Positions 1 through 7,983 of a stretch of DNA of 33,146 bases are shown here, in pieces. How positions within the stretch are numbered: the stretch's first letter is position 1; every line of letters starts with the position of its first letter. This DNA comes from an uncultured Bacteroidales bacterium (GTDB lineage Bacteria; Bacteroidota; Bacteroidia; Bacteroidales; F082), in NCBI GenBank assembly GCA_946610645.1, contig CAMOCK010000218.1, forward strand, positions 1 through 33,146. Reading direction: 5' to 3'. The translations under genes were made by a program, and so were the position numbers. The notes under the pieces are model-generated. The model was given only the letters and a program-made list of their open reading frames with translations. It searched no databases and was not told the DNA's origin.

Positions 1-936
1 AGTTTTAATACCAGACCATATTTTCTTGGAATCCAAAACTTTATCTTCGTCTTTCAGAAGTACATCAAAGACATAAAGCAGTTGTTCGCCCATCCCGTTG
101 GGCCACCACAACGCTGGATTTTCAATTTCGAAATTCAGGATCTCATTTTGGATACCGCCATTAAGATGTAAGGTTTTCTCACTGTTTTTCTCACCATTGA
201 CATATATTTCCGCCACGTAGTTTCCTTCCGTCTTACTTTCCACATCAAGGCAAAAACGCATCGTAGCCTTCTCGTTATCAATGTTTTCTGTGACAATATA
301 TGCGTTTTGTAATTTCGCATCAGACCAACCCAACAATTCCACCCGTTTCCAGATGCCCACATTCTTGTATTTCGGAGCCCAGTCCCAGCCATGCTGGTAA
401 GGTGCCTTGCGCGTGACGGCGTATTTCTCGGGCAAACGCGGCTGATGTTGTTCATACAAAGCCAATTGTGTGCTGTCATAACGAAGGAAATGCACTTCCA
501 GAAGGTTGTCTTTCTTTTTCAACATGTCTTTCACCTCGTGATTCCAAACGCGGAATTGGTTGTCAGCAAAGAAGAGTTTTTCGCCGTTCAATTTCACTTC
601 TGCGTAGGTGTCGATGCCTTCAAACTCCAATTCAACCACCTGTTTTTCAAGCAAATCCTTATCTGCATCAAAACGCAAAGTGTAGTCCCAAGGATGGTCG
701 GAAATCCAGAGCAATTGGTTTTCCACCGCGCCAAGATAAGGATGCGGGATGAGGCCGTTTTCATAGAGGCTTTGCTGCACCACAGAGGGCACATCGACCT
801 GCATATTAATATCTAAGGTGTCGCCCGTGAGCGTCCAGCCTTGGTTGAGGAGTTGCGCAACGACGTTGGGCTTTTCAACTTGTTGGCAGCCAACCAAGAC
901 GGCCAATGCAAATAAACAATACAGTACTTTTTTCAT
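1..936 (-). CDS. Beta-mannosidase-like GH2 lipoprotein, N-terminal 312 residues (runs off window)
   Basis: The protein starts MKKVLYCLFALAVLVGC, a lipoprotein signal with the lipobox cysteine at residue 17, so it is probably tethered to an outer membrane leaflet or the periplasm. The visible part covers the N-terminal sugar-binding (jelly-roll) domain and the start of the immunoglobulin-like domain of glycoside hydrolase family 2. The segment RKAPYQHGWDWAPKYKNVGIW is typical of the beta-mannosidase branch (compare RKAPYxxGWDWGPR), and WWPNGMGEQ is the usual family motif further on. The catalytic TIM barrel lies beyond position 1, so activity cannot be judged. The start at 936 is chosen because it gives a complete lipoprotein signal. 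The expected role is release of mannose from beta-mannosides during glycan use. The 148 bp between it and cutC hold no convincing promoter or terminator. Confidence 0.85.
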   Translation of the reverse strand, partial: MKKVLYCLFALAVLVGCQQVEKPNVVAQLLNQGWTLTGDTLDINMQVDVPSVVQQSLYENGLIPHPYLGAVENQLLWISDHPWDYTLRFDADKDLLEKQVVELEFEGIDTYAEVKLNGEKLFFADNQFRVWNHEVKDMLKKKDNLLEVHFLRYDSTQLALYEQHQPRLPEKYAVTRKAPYQHGWDWAPKYKNVGIWKRVELLGWSDAKLQNAYIVTENIDNEKATMRFCLDVESKTEGNYVAEIYVNGEKNSEKTLHLNGGIQNEILNFEIENPALWWPNGMGEQLLYVFDVLLKDEDKVLDSKKIWSGIKT

Positions 937-1084
937 TGCTACTTTTCTCTTTTCCACAAAACTTGCAAAACCTTCAAAACTCATTTTGAGAGGAAAGTCA
1001 CCAACCGGCTCCTTTCCGGCGGCAAGGCAGTTGCCGTGCCGCACCAAAAGCTTGTTTTGCCAGTTTTGTAGGTTTTGTTATGAA

Positions 1085-1819
1085 CTAAAATGGGTTCAAA
1101 ATTTTTTCCATTTCGTAAATCAAGTCCTTGTTCGACTCGGTCCAGACCATCGTCGCGCCTGTCGCGTCCTTTTGGTCGGGATAGAGTTTCTCGTTGAAGC
1201 GCGGCACCCAATGCGCCAACGAGGCGTGGCAATGCACCGTGCCCGTCATATTCAGGATATCCTTCACGTTGCCAAGGTTGATGCCGCCGCCGGGCATAAT
1301 GGCGATCCGGTCGCCGTAGCGCAACTGCATCTCCGCAATCATCGGGACACCTTCAAGAGCCGTGGGCTTGCCGCCCGAAGTCAGGATTTTGTCGAAGCCG
1401 AGTTCAATCAGTTTTTCGACGGCCTCGAAAGGCTTCACACAAGCATCGATGGCGCGGTGGAAGGTGAACTTCAGCCCCTCGCCTGCTCCCATCAAGGCCT
1501 TGATGGTCTCCACGTCAAGCTCGCCCTTGTCATTCAAAGCCCCGATGACCACGCCCTCGAAGCCGAGCTTCTTGCAGAGCATGATGTCGGTCTTCATCAT
1601 CTCTACTTCCTCATCGTCGTAGATGTAGTTGCCCGGTCGCGGACGGATGAGCACGCGCATGGGGATAAACGAGATGTCGATGGCCTTGGCCAAGGTGCCG
1701 AAAGAAGGCGTCACGCCGCCCACTTCGAGGCATTCGCAAAGTTCGACGCATTGGGCGCAGCCGTCCATCGCGTTCTGCAACGACTTGATGCCATTGGCAC
1801 AGATTTCCAGTCTGATCAT
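1085..1819 (-). CDS. cutC: CutC family protein (copper homeostasis CutC-like TIM barrel)
   Basis: A 244-residue protein of the CutC family, with the usual N-terminus (MIRLEICANG), the central FEGVVIGALNDKGELD and FHRAIDAC segments, ILTSGGKPTALEG, and IMPGGGINLGNV near the C-terminal end of the barrel. CutC proteins are cytoplasmic TIM barrels linked historically to copper tolerance; their biochemical role is not settled. The frame is open further upstream to about 1951, but the start at 1819 is preferred because it matches the family N-terminus and because a perfect TATCTTTG -7 box (1844 down to 1837) lies just upstream, inside the longer reading frame. It is transcribed toward the beta-mannosidase gene, 148 bp away. 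Confidence 0.9.
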   Translation of the reverse strand: MIRLEICANGIKSLQNAMDGCAQCVELCECLEVGGVTPSFGTLAKAIDISFIPMRVLIRPRPGNYIYDDEEVEMMKTDIMLCKKLGFEGVVIGALNDKGELDVETIKALMGAGEGLKFTFHRAIDACVKPFEAVEKLIELGFDKILTSGGKPTALEGVPMIAEMQLRYGDRIAIMPGGGINLGNVKDILNMTGTVHCHASLAHWVPRFNEKLYPDQKDATGATMVWTESNKDLIYEMEKILNPF

Positions 1820-1836
1820 AGTCCTAAAATTTGGGG

Positions 1837-1844
1837 CAAAGATA
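1837..1844 (-). promoter_or_regulatory. Bacteroidota -7 box for cutC
   Basis: Read on the minus strand this is TATCTTTG followed by CCCC, a full match to the Bacteroidota primary sigma factor -7 consensus TAnnTTTG. It lies 17 bp upstream of the cutC start. No clear -33 TTTG is visible; the expected place is low-complexity TTGAATTGTTGAA-type sequence (about 1853-1890). Confidence 0.6.
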
Positions 1845-1942
1845 TGGAATTTGTTGAAGTGTTGATTGTTGAATTGTTGAATTGTTGTTGAAAAAGGGTT
1901 TGATTGCATCTGAAAAACAGTCAAACCAGCCGAATAACACAC

Positions 1943-2046
1943 TTTTTGCATTGATTCGGCTAAATAAAGGGGTATTTATTCAGCCATATCAAAGGATTTT
2001 TGTATCAATTCGGCTAACTAAAGGGGTGTTTATTCAGCCACATCAA
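1943..2046. repeat. 54-bp tandem duplication with internal hairpins, upstream of ATPase remnant
   Basis: Two copies (1943-1992 and 1997-2046) are offset by exactly 54 bp and differ at about 6 of 50 positions. Each contains ATTCGGCTAA, TAAAGGGGT and TTTATTCAGCC, and each can fold as an imperfect hairpin (GGCTAAATAAA against TTTATTCAGCC, GGGG in the loop). A further perfect 8-bp inverted repeat AGCCGAAT (1928-1935) / ATTCGGCT (1954-1961) overlaps the first copy. The 14-mer TGCATTGATTCGGC (1947-1960) recurs exactly, on the minus strand, in the palindrome upstream of the RhuM-Fic gene (29835-29848). The second copy runs directly into the ATPase remnant. Confidence 0.7.
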
Positions 2047-2380
2047 CCAAATCAAGCGGGCTTTGGGCGTCGAGAACGTGGTTTCGTCCGAGTCGGCGTG
2101 GATTGTGCGCGGTGACGACGACCACAACGGGGCGCAAATCGACATGCTGATTGTCAGGGACGACCGTGTGGTCAACCTTTGCGAGATGAAATTCCTCTCG
2201 AAAGAATACGACCCACAGGCCGATGACGACCTCAAAATGAGGGAACGCATCGCCACCTTGCAGGAACGCCTCTCGCCCAAGCAGACCATCCACCTGACGT
2301 TGGTCACGACGGTCGGCCTCAAGCACAACGCCCACAGCGGTGTGTTCCAGCAATTGGTGACTATTGACAGTTTGTTTTGA
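2039..2380 (+). pseudogene. C-terminal remnant of an AAA ATPase with DUF234-like tail
   Basis: The frame reads HINQIKRALGVENV at its start, then GAQIDMLIVRDDRVVNLCEMKF, and ends TLVTTVGLKHNAHSGVFQQLV and a TIDSLF-type C-terminus. These are the hallmarks of the C-terminal, nuclease-like region (DUF234) of the Bacteroidota ATPases that begin with a P-loop domain. Only about 114 residues remain. The P-loop, Walker B and winged-helix parts expected upstream (roughly 250-350 residues) are absent and are replaced by the 54-bp repeats. No ATG with a ribosome-binding site precedes the frame; the first usable codon is TTG at 2063. The frame itself is intact, so the loss may be recent or the fragment may still be expressed. 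Confidence 0.75.
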
Positions 2381-2447
2381 GGATGGATTGTCGGGCGTTT
2401 AATTGTTGAAATGTTGGCGAGAGACATAGGGTCTGCAGAAAAAATCG

Positions 2448-2455
2448 TACTTTTG
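2448..2455 (+). promoter_or_regulatory. Probable -7 box for mutS2
   Basis: TACTTTTG matches the Bacteroidota -7 consensus TAnnTTTG and is followed by CCG, with transcription expected to start near 2462. That leaves a leader of about 70 nt before the GTG start of mutS2. No good -33 TTTG sits at the expected spacing. A 12-codon frame (2497-2535) lies in the leader. Confidence 0.5.
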
Positions 2456-2531
2456 CCGTTGAAAAAGGACAAAGCAACGTCAACCGAACTGCCCGAATGG
2501 GCGAAACAAACAGTATACGATTAATCAACCC

Positions 2532-4925
2532 GTGATCTACCCCAACAACTTTGAACAGAAAATCGGCTTCAATAGCATCCGCGAGATGATGGCTGGCCAT
2601 TGCATCAGCCCAATGGGACTCGAAAAGGTGGAAGCCTTGTCGTTTTCAACCGACAGAACCCTCATCGTCAGGAGCTTGGAGCAAACCGACGAGTTTCGCC
2701 GTTTGTTGCAAACGGGCGTGCCGTTCCCCGTGCGCGACTTCCACGACCTGCGCGAGGCCTTCCACCGCATCCAAATCGAGGGCACCTGCCTCGGCGTGGA
2801 AGACTTGTTTGCGCTGAAGCCGTCGCTCAACGTGCTCGATGCCATTCTGCGCTTCGGACGTTCCGAAAGTGCCGATGACTATCCGCAACTCAAGACACTG
2901 ATAGAGAACATTTTCATCGATCGCGCCATCTTCACCGAAGCCAACCGACTCGTTGATGACAAAGGCGAAATCCCCGACAATGCCTCTCCCGAATTGGCCG
3001 AAATCCGGCAAAGCATACGGCGCAAGCAAGGCAGCATCGAGAAGCGCATCCGACAGATCATGGGCGACGCCAAGACCGCTGGCTGGGTCGACCAGAAATC
3101 GGAAATCACCATCCGCGACGGGCGCTTGGTCATCCCCGTCAAGGCCGCCGACAAACGCGCCCTGCGTGGCTTCATACACGATGAATCTGCTACCGGTCAA
3201 ACGGTTTACATCGAGCCTGCCGAAATCTTCGACACCTCCAACGAAATCAAGGAGTTGGAATACGCCGAAAGGCGCGAAATCCACCGCATACTGACGGCGT
3301 TCACGCGCCTGCTCCGCCCCTACCTCAGCGAACTGCGCAAGGCTTGGGTCCTTCTTGGCGACATCGACTTCATCCGCGCCAAGGCCTTGCTCGCCAACGA
3401 AATCGGTGGCGTGAAGCCCGAACTGCGCGACACACCTTATATTAATTGGCAGCAGGCCCGCCATCCGCTTTTGGAAAAGAAACTGAAAGCACAAGGCAAG
3501 CAAGTCGTTCCGTTGGATTTGCAACTCAATGAAAACGAGCGTATTTTGGTCATCAGTGGGCCAAATGCCGGCGGCAAGTCGGTGTGCCTGAAAACGGCAG
3601 GGCTGCTGCAATACATGCTGCAATGCGGCCTCATGCCGCCCATGCGCATCGACTCGGAATGCGGCCTCTTTGAGAGCATCTTCATCGACATCGGCGACCA
3701 GCAGTCCATCCTCGACGACCTCTCCACTTACAGCTCGCACCTTATTAATATGAAAGCCCTCCTCGAAAACGCCGATGCGAACACACTGTTCCTCATCGAC
3801 GAGTTCGGGACAGGCACAGAGCCGCAACTGGGTGGTGCCATCGCCGAAGCCATCCTATTGGAACTCAACAAAAAGCAAGCCTTCGGAATGGTCACCACGC
3901 ACTATGCCAACCTGAAACTTTTGGCCGACCATCACGAGGGCATCATCAACGGCGCCATGCTGTTCGACACACGGTTTATGCAGCCGATGTATATGATGAT
4001 GACCGGAAAACCGGGCTCGTCATTCGCCTTCGAAATCGCCAAGAAAATCGGCTTCCCGCGACAAATCCTCGACGACGCGGCCAACATCACCGGCGACCAG
4101 CATCTCAAATTCGAGAAGCAATTGCAACAACTCGAAGTCGATAAAAAGGCCATCCGCAAAAAGGAACAAGACCTGCGCATCGCCGACCAACTCTTGACCG
4201 AGGTGGTGGAGAAATACAAGGGCCTCCTCGCCGACCTCGAAGGCAAGAAGAAGCAATACCTCCGCAACGCAGCAACTGAGGCTCAGGAACTTATCGAGAA
4301 AGCCAACAGCCAAATCGAGCGCACCATCCGCGAAATCAAGGAGGCACAAGCCGAGAAGACCAAGACCAAAGAGATACGCCAGAACCTTGAAAAGACCAAA
4401 GAGGAAATCGCGAAAAAAGCCAAGGAAGTAGCCGAACAAAAGAAAAAAGAAGAGGCCGAAGCCGTCTTGAAGGTGGGCGACACCGTTTGCATTGATGATA
4501 TGCAGGTGGTGGGCGAAATTTTGGCCATCAGCGACACCGACGCCACCATATTGTTCGACACCGTGCGCCTGCGCACCTCGCCCGACAAGCTCCGCAAGGT
4601 GAGCCGCGCCGTGGCCCGCAAGACCCAACGCCAATGGAAAGCCGGACTCATCGCCGACGAACTCAGCGAAAAGGCCGAGCACTTCGACCTTACCCTTGAC
4701 GTGCGCGGCAAACGCGCCGAGGAAGCCCTCGACATCGTGGACAAGTATCTCGACGAAGCCAAACTCCTAAGCATCAAGGAAGTGAGCATCCTTCACGGCA
4801 AGGGCAACGGCATCTTGCGCAAACTCATCCGCGAGCAACTAAGTCGCAACCACGACGTGGAACGTTTTCATGATGCCTCGCTCGAAACCGGCGGGACGGG
4901 AATAACAAGGGTTTATTTTAGGTAA
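2532..4925 (+). CDS. mutS2: MutS2 family ATPase/nuclease with C-terminal Smr domain
   Basis: A 797-residue protein with the MutS2 layout: N-terminal core and clamp region (about 1-330), ATPase domain with Walker A GPNAGGKSV at 343-351 and Walker B LFLIDEFGTG near 420, a long charged coiled coil (about 520-640, rich in K, E and Q), and a C-terminal Smr domain beginning near 720 with LDVRGKRAEEAL and HGKGNG. Unlike MutS it lacks the mismatch-recognition domain. Family members act on stalled or collided ribosomes and on recombination intermediates; the Smr part carries the nuclease-type activity. The start is GTG at 2532, giving MIYPNNFEQKIGF, the normal family N-terminus; no ATG lies in frame upstream. 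Its stop is directly followed by a strong terminator, so it is probably monocistronic. Confidence 0.95.
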   Translation: MIYPNNFEQKIGFNSIREMMAGHCISPMGLEKVEALSFSTDRTLIVRSLEQTDEFRRLLQTGVPFPVRDFHDLREAFHRIQIEGTCLGVEDLFALKPSLNVLDAILRFGRSESADDYPQLKTLIENIFIDRAIFTEANRLVDDKGEIPDNASPELAEIRQSIRRKQGSIEKRIRQIMGDAKTAGWVDQKSEITIRDGRLVIPVKAADKRALRGFIHDESATGQTVYIEPAEIFDTSNEIKELEYAERREIHRILTAFTRLLRPYLSELRKAWVLLGDIDFIRAKALLANEIGGVKPELRDTPYINWQQARHPLLEKKLKAQGKQVVPLDLQLNENERILVISGPNAGGKSVCLKTAGLLQYMLQCGLMPPMRIDSECGLFESIFIDIGDQQSILDDLSTYSSHLINMKALLENADANTLFLIDEFGTGTEPQLGGAIAEAILLELNKKQAFGMVTTHYANLKLLADHHEGIINGAMLFDTRFMQPMYMMMTGKPGSSFAFEIAKKIGFPRQILDDAANITGDQHLKFEKQLQQLEVDKKAIRKKEQDLRIADQLLTEVVEKYKGLLADLEGKKKQYLRNAATEAQELIEKANSQIERTIREIKEAQAEKTKTKEIRQNLEKTKEEIAKKAKEVAEQKKKEEAEAVLKVGDTVCIDDMQVVGEILAISDTDATILFDTVRLRTSPDKLRKVSRAVARKTQRQWKAGLIADELSEKAEHFDLTLDVRGKRAEEALDIVDKYLDEAKLLSIKEVSILHGKGNGILRKLIREQLSRNHDVERFHDASLETGGTGITRVYFR

Positions 4926-4930
4926 CAGAA

Positions 4931-4964
4931 AAACGGAGACAGGCTGCCCCGTCTCCGCTTTTCA
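4931..4964. terminator. Rho-independent terminator, probably bidirectional, between mutS2 and the yeaQ-like gene
   Basis: A perfect 7-bp stem CGGAGAC (4934-4940) / GTCTCCG (4951-4957) with a 10-nt loop is followed by CTTTTC and preceded by GAAAAA. It sits 8 bp after the mutS2 stop and 18 bp from the stop of the convergent minus-strand gene, so it can serve both. Confidence 0.8.
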
Positions 4965-4981
4965 TTTAGTTGATTCCCTGC

Positions 4982-5224
4982 TTATTTCTTCTTGAAAAGC
5001 GAGAGAATCCAAAGCAACAGCACAGCACCCACCGTTCCAACCAAAAGTTGACCCCAGAACGTGCCGCTCGCCGTGAGGCCGAGCAAGCTGAAGATCCAGC
5101 TTCCCAATGCTCCGCCGACGATACCGACGATGATACTCACCAAGAGGCCCATGCCCTTGTTCATGATTTTGCCGGCGATGAATCCCGCCAAGGCTCCGAT
5201 TAAAAGTGATACTAAGATACCCAT
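4982..5224 (-). CDS. GlsB/YeaQ/YmgE family small membrane protein (transglycosylase-associated family)
   Basis: An 80-residue, glycine-rich hydrophobic protein with three predicted membrane segments (about 2-20, 27-48 and 56-75) and a short KKK cytoplasmic tail. The pattern GALAGFIAGKIM, then GIVGGALGSWIFSLLG, is diagnostic of the YeaQ/YmgE family, often called a stress-response or transglycosylase-associated membrane protein. Its molecular role is not established. The name GlsB in this family title is unrelated to the glycine-lipid gene glsB nearby. It lies 35 bp after engB on the same strand and ends at the shared terminator, so it is probably the last gene of the glsA-glsB-engB run. Confidence 0.88.
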   Translation of the reverse strand: MGILVSLLIGALAGFIAGKIMNKGMGLLVSIIVGIVGGALGSWIFSLLGLTASGTFWGQLLVGTVGAVLLLWILSLFKKK

Positions 5225-5259
5225 TTTAGTTGATAGTTAATAGTTGATATTTTAGGTTT

Positions 5260-5877
5260 TCATTTTCGGTTCATTAGAGCGGCCACTTCCGCGTTTTGCG
5301 CTTCAATGTAGTCCAGAATCTCGTCGCGGCCCGTCTTTTTCTCCGACGAGGTGACGAAAACAGGCGGCAGTTCCTCCCAATCCTCCAAAAGCCTTGCCTT
5401 GAGCGCTTTCACATTACGGTCCAATTCAGCCTTCGAAACCTTGTCGGCCTTGGTGAACACGATGCAGAATGGCACTTGGTTCTCGCCGAGCCAGTCCATG
5501 AAGCCGAGGTCGTTGTTTTGGGGTTCGAGGCGCGAATCGACGAGAACGAAGGTGCACACCAGATTGCGCCGTTGCGAGATGTAGTTATTGATCATGACAC
5601 GCCATTGGTCGCGCTGTTTCTTTGAGTGTTTTGCATATCCATAGCCCGGCAAATCAACGAGATACCATGCGTCATTGACGATGAAATGGTTGATGGCCAC
5701 CGTCTTGCCCGGCACCGAAGAAGTCTTGGCCAAGCCATTTCTTTGCACCAACATGTTGATCAATGAGGACTTACCCACGTTGGAGCGTCCTATGAACGCG
5801 TATTCTGGCAAGCTCTCGTTGGGCAGCTTGTCGATGCGCGTGTTGCTCATCAAAAATTCTGCTTTCGTTATGTTCAT
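5260..5877 (-). CDS. engB: Ribosome biogenesis GTPase YsxC/EngB
   Basis: A 205-residue single-domain GTPase. The G1 P-loop is GRSNVGKSS (30-38), G2 is the TSSVPGKT region, G3 is DLPGYGYA, G4 is TKAD and G5 is VTSS. The spacing and the PGYGYA sequence identify the TrmE-Era-like EngB (YihA/YsxC) family, which is needed for late maturation of the large ribosomal subunit. Length is normal for the family. It starts 37 bp after the glsB stop on the same strand, which suggests co-transcription. Confidence 0.95.
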   Translation of the reverse strand: MNITKAEFLMSNTRIDKLPNESLPEYAFIGRSNVGKSSLINMLVQRNGLAKTSSVPGKTVAINHFIVNDAWYLVDLPGYGYAKHSKKQRDQWRVMINNYISQRRNLVCTFVLVDSRLEPQNNDLGFMDWLGENQVPFCIVFTKADKVSKAELDRNVKALKARLLEDWEELPPVFVTSSEKKTGRDEILDYIEAQNAEVAALMNRK

Positions 5878-5914
5878 CTTTTTAATTTAGCGGTTAAACA
5901 TGTGGAGTTGAGGG

Positions 5915-6883
5915 TTATCTGGATTGCAAATGAAGGGGGACGGCATTCTTGTCGTAGGTCATGTGACGTTGGGCCTTTTCTTCAAACATATCACTCATAG
6001 TCAGCAACATACCCGTTTCTTCCACGCTTCCGAAGCCTGGATTGAGCGACGTTCCGAAAGAGCGCAAGGTGGGCGAAAGGTTCATGTAGGCGTTCACCAA
6101 GGGCGGTACGGCGGCACCACGCTCGCGGACGCGCTTCACCAAGATTTTGTAGTTGTCTTTGTAGTTGTCTGCCGTGAAAATGGCGGCCAATTCTGCCGCG
6201 TCCGTCAAGATGGGCAGGTTCAACTCGGGGCGCGGACCAACGAGGTTTTCCGTGTCGGGGAAGTGCTTTTGCAAGAAATAAAGAATCATGTCGCGGGCCA
6301 GGCGGTCGAGTTGCGGATACATGGTCACCTTGCCGAAATAATACTTGGCTGTAGGATACAAATCACGGATGGAGCCCAACCCATTCCACAGATTGTCAAG
6401 CGAATACAAGCCTTTCGAAAGGTTTTTGGAGGGTTGATAGTCGGGTTGGACAAACGAGCGGCCCAACTCAAGCGTGAAAGGCAGGTATTCCTTCACGAAC
6501 CTTTCGGAATAGAGGAAAAGTTCGCTGGTGGGCGTATCGACTTGTCCGTTTTCGTCGGTCGGGAGATGGTCGCAAAGCAGGAAGCGATAGCCGCCCACGA
6601 TGGCCTTGTCGATGGGATTCCATACGATAAGCTGCTCAAAGAAATTCTCCTTGCGGGTGTCGAACACGTCGATGTCGCAATCAAGGCCCGTTCCGCCGCC
6701 CGAATCGCGGAAACTGATTTCGCGCAGACGTCCTATTTCGCGCATAATGGCTGGCGAATTGTGGGCATTGACGATATAAATCTCGTTGCCGGCGTTGTTC
6801 GTCAAACGGAAAAAACGCTCCTGAGTCAGCTCCGACATGATGTCGGCAACGGGAACCGGATCGATTATCTTGTTCATTATCAT
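5915..6883 (-). CDS. glsB: GNAT-type N-acyltransferase, GlsB/OlsB-like (glycine lipid synthesis)
   Basis: A 322-residue protein of the ornithine-lipid OlsB / hemolysin-like GNAT family. Recognisable parts are IREISFRDSGGGTGLDCDID-type sequence near residue 60, IVWNPIDKAIVGGYRF, LELGRSFVQPDYQ and the substrate region GLGSIRDLYPTAKYYFGKVTM. In Bacteroides the orthologous N-acyltransferase transfers a 3-hydroxyacyl chain to glycine, the first step of glycine lipid (and flavolipin) formation. Its ATG overlaps the stop of the upstream acyltransferase by 4 bp (ATGA, 6880-6883), which indicates translational coupling and a shared pathway. The glycine rather than ornithine specificity is inferred from the lineage and not visible in the sequence. 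Confidence 0.82.
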   Translation of the reverse strand: MIMNKIIDPVPVADIMSELTQERFFRLTNNAGNEIYIVNAHNSPAIMREIGRLREISFRDSGGGTGLDCDIDVFDTRKENFFEQLIVWNPIDKAIVGGYRFLLCDHLPTDENGQVDTPTSELFLYSERFVKEYLPFTLELGRSFVQPDYQPSKNLSKGLYSLDNLWNGLGSIRDLYPTAKYYFGKVTMYPQLDRLARDMILYFLQKHFPDTENLVGPRPELNLPILTDAAELAAIFTADNYKDNYKILVKRVRERGAAVPPLVNAYMNLSPTLRSFGTSLNPGFGSVEETGMLLTMSDMFEEKAQRHMTYDKNAVPLHLQSR

Positions 6884-7755
6884 ATCGTATAGGTTTTTGT
6901 CGGGTCAAAATTCAAATTGCAATCGTTGCCAAGCTGGTAAGAGAAGGTCCTGAGTTTCTCGGCCCATTGCGCGTCGTTGAAACGGCGGTCGAAAGTTTGG
7001 TAGGGAATCGGCTTGCCGAACGAGATGGTGAGCTTTTGGTTGCGCTGCTTGAAGAACTCGTCAATCAAGAAAGCCATTTCGATATTCACCTTGATTTTCA
7101 ACTTTTTGCGCAGCCGGGCGAGGTTGTAGAAAAACTTGGAGTTGTGCCCTTCGATATGAGTCGGAACGATGTCTCGCTGATAGGCCTTCGACTTGGCGAG
7201 GAAGGTTTTTTTCCATTCAAGGTCCTGGATCTTGCCGTCGTCGGTCTTGCGCGAGCAAAGTCCGAAAGGAAAGTAGCAGATAGTGGCATCGCCGTCGAAA
7301 GTCTCGTTGAAGAGGCGGACGTTCTCGTCGCGGTTGGCCGTCGCACTGCCCACCTTATTGACGGGGATGAAGATCGGCTCCAAGGGTTTTACGAACATGA
7401 GGAAATCATTGACCGGCGTGAGTGTCGCGCCACGATGGTTGCCCACAGCGGCAATGAGAGCTATGCCGTCCAAACCGCCAAGAGGATGGTTGGAAGCCAC
7501 AAGAATCCTGTCGCCACTCATCAGGTTATCAACGCCTTTCAACTCCAATTCGAGATTAAAGTCGGCAATGAGTGCGTTGATGAAATCGACGCCTTTCAAG
7601 TGACCATACTTGGTCAGAATCTCGTTGATGTCGTCTTCGTGCAGCAGCTTCTGAATCCTGCGAAACAGCCAGTTGGGCATGAATTTCATCAGCTTCGGCA
7701 CCTTGGCGTTGAAGATTCCCCTCAGGTCAATCAGATTGGTCTGTTCGTTCTCCAT
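6880..7755 (-). CDS. glsA: Lysophospholipid-type O-acyltransferase, GlsA/PlsC-like (glycine lipid synthesis)
   Basis: A 291-residue PlsC-family protein. The catalytic block is SNHPLGGLDG, followed by FIPVNKVGSATANRDENVRLF and YFPFGLCSRKTDDG (the substrate-glycerol/phosphate block, in which the usual PEG is replaced by PFG as in the OlsA/GlsA-like group). In the glycine-lipid pathway this enzyme adds the second fatty acid to the 3-hydroxyl of N-acyl-glycine. The start at 7755 (MENEQTNLIDL) is chosen over an in-frame codon 20 residues upstream because the -7 box at 7784-7791 lies inside that extension. It overlaps glsB by 4 bp and leads the glsA-glsB-engB run. Confidence 0.82.
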   Translation of the reverse strand: MENEQTNLIDLRGIFNAKVPKLMKFMPNWLFRRIQKLLHEDDINEILTKYGHLKGVDFINALIADFNLELELKGVDNLMSGDRILVASNHPLGGLDGIALIAAVGNHRGATLTPVNDFLMFVKPLEPIFIPVNKVGSATANRDENVRLFNETFDGDATICYFPFGLCSRKTDDGKIQDLEWKKTFLAKSKAYQRDIVPTHIEGHNSKFFYNLARLRKKLKIKVNIEMAFLIDEFFKQRNQKLTISFGKPIPYQTFDRRFNDAQWAEKLRTFSYQLGNDCNLNFDPTKTYTI

Positions 7756-7783
7756 ACTCGAAAAATGGTGCAACAATTCGAGG

Positions 7784-7791
7784 CAAAAATA
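7784..7791 (-). promoter_or_regulatory. -7 box for the glsA-glsB-engB run
   Basis: On the minus strand this reads TATTTTTG followed by CC, a full match to TAnnTTTG, 28 bp before the glsA start. The remaining divergent space toward mraZ (about 7800-7945) is AT-rich and shows no other clear feature. Confidence 0.55.
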
Positions 7792-7948
7792 GGAAAAAGA
7801 AAAACGTATCGGCATTTTTTCGTCAAAAAAGCGTCCGTTTCTGCCTTTAATTTCTCAAATAATAAATTATATTTTATTGAATATTAGTATATTAACAAGT
7901 AATCAACAAACAATGTTGATAACTTTCGGCAAACAAACCCAAAAAAAG

Positions 7949-7973
7949 TGGGGGAAAGTGGTAGATGATGGGA
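7949..7973 (+). promoter_or_regulatory. MraZ box: three TGGnn repeats at 10-bp period
   Basis: TGGGG (7949), TGGTA (7959) and TGGGA (7969) are each separated by exactly 5 nt, so their starts are 10 bp apart. MraZ binds tandem TGGGN repeats with 5-nt spacers upstream of its own gene and represses the division cluster in E. coli. Here the boxes lie just upstream of a candidate -7 element (7984-7991), so bound MraZ would cover the -33 region. Confidence 0.8.
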
Positions 7974-7983
7974 AAAAATGCAC

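Noticed and set aside
1020-1036. Small hairpin CGGCAA / TTGCCG downstream of cutC, considered as a terminator
   Set aside because: The stem is only 6 bp and no T-run follows on the minus strand.
818-1891. Plus-strand open frame of 357 codons opposite cutC and the start of the beta-mannosidase gene
   Set aside because: It is antisense to two recognised genes and shows no domain of its own.
1820-1951. Upstream extension of cutC by 44 codons
   Set aside because: It contains the -7 box at 1837-1844 and low-complexity sequence, and it lies before the normal family N-terminus.
1856-2424. TTGAATTGTTGAA-like sequences on both sides of the ATPase remnant, considered as target-site duplications of an insertion
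   Set aside because: The two sides share only about 10 bp of low-complexity sequence and no inverted repeats or transposase are present.
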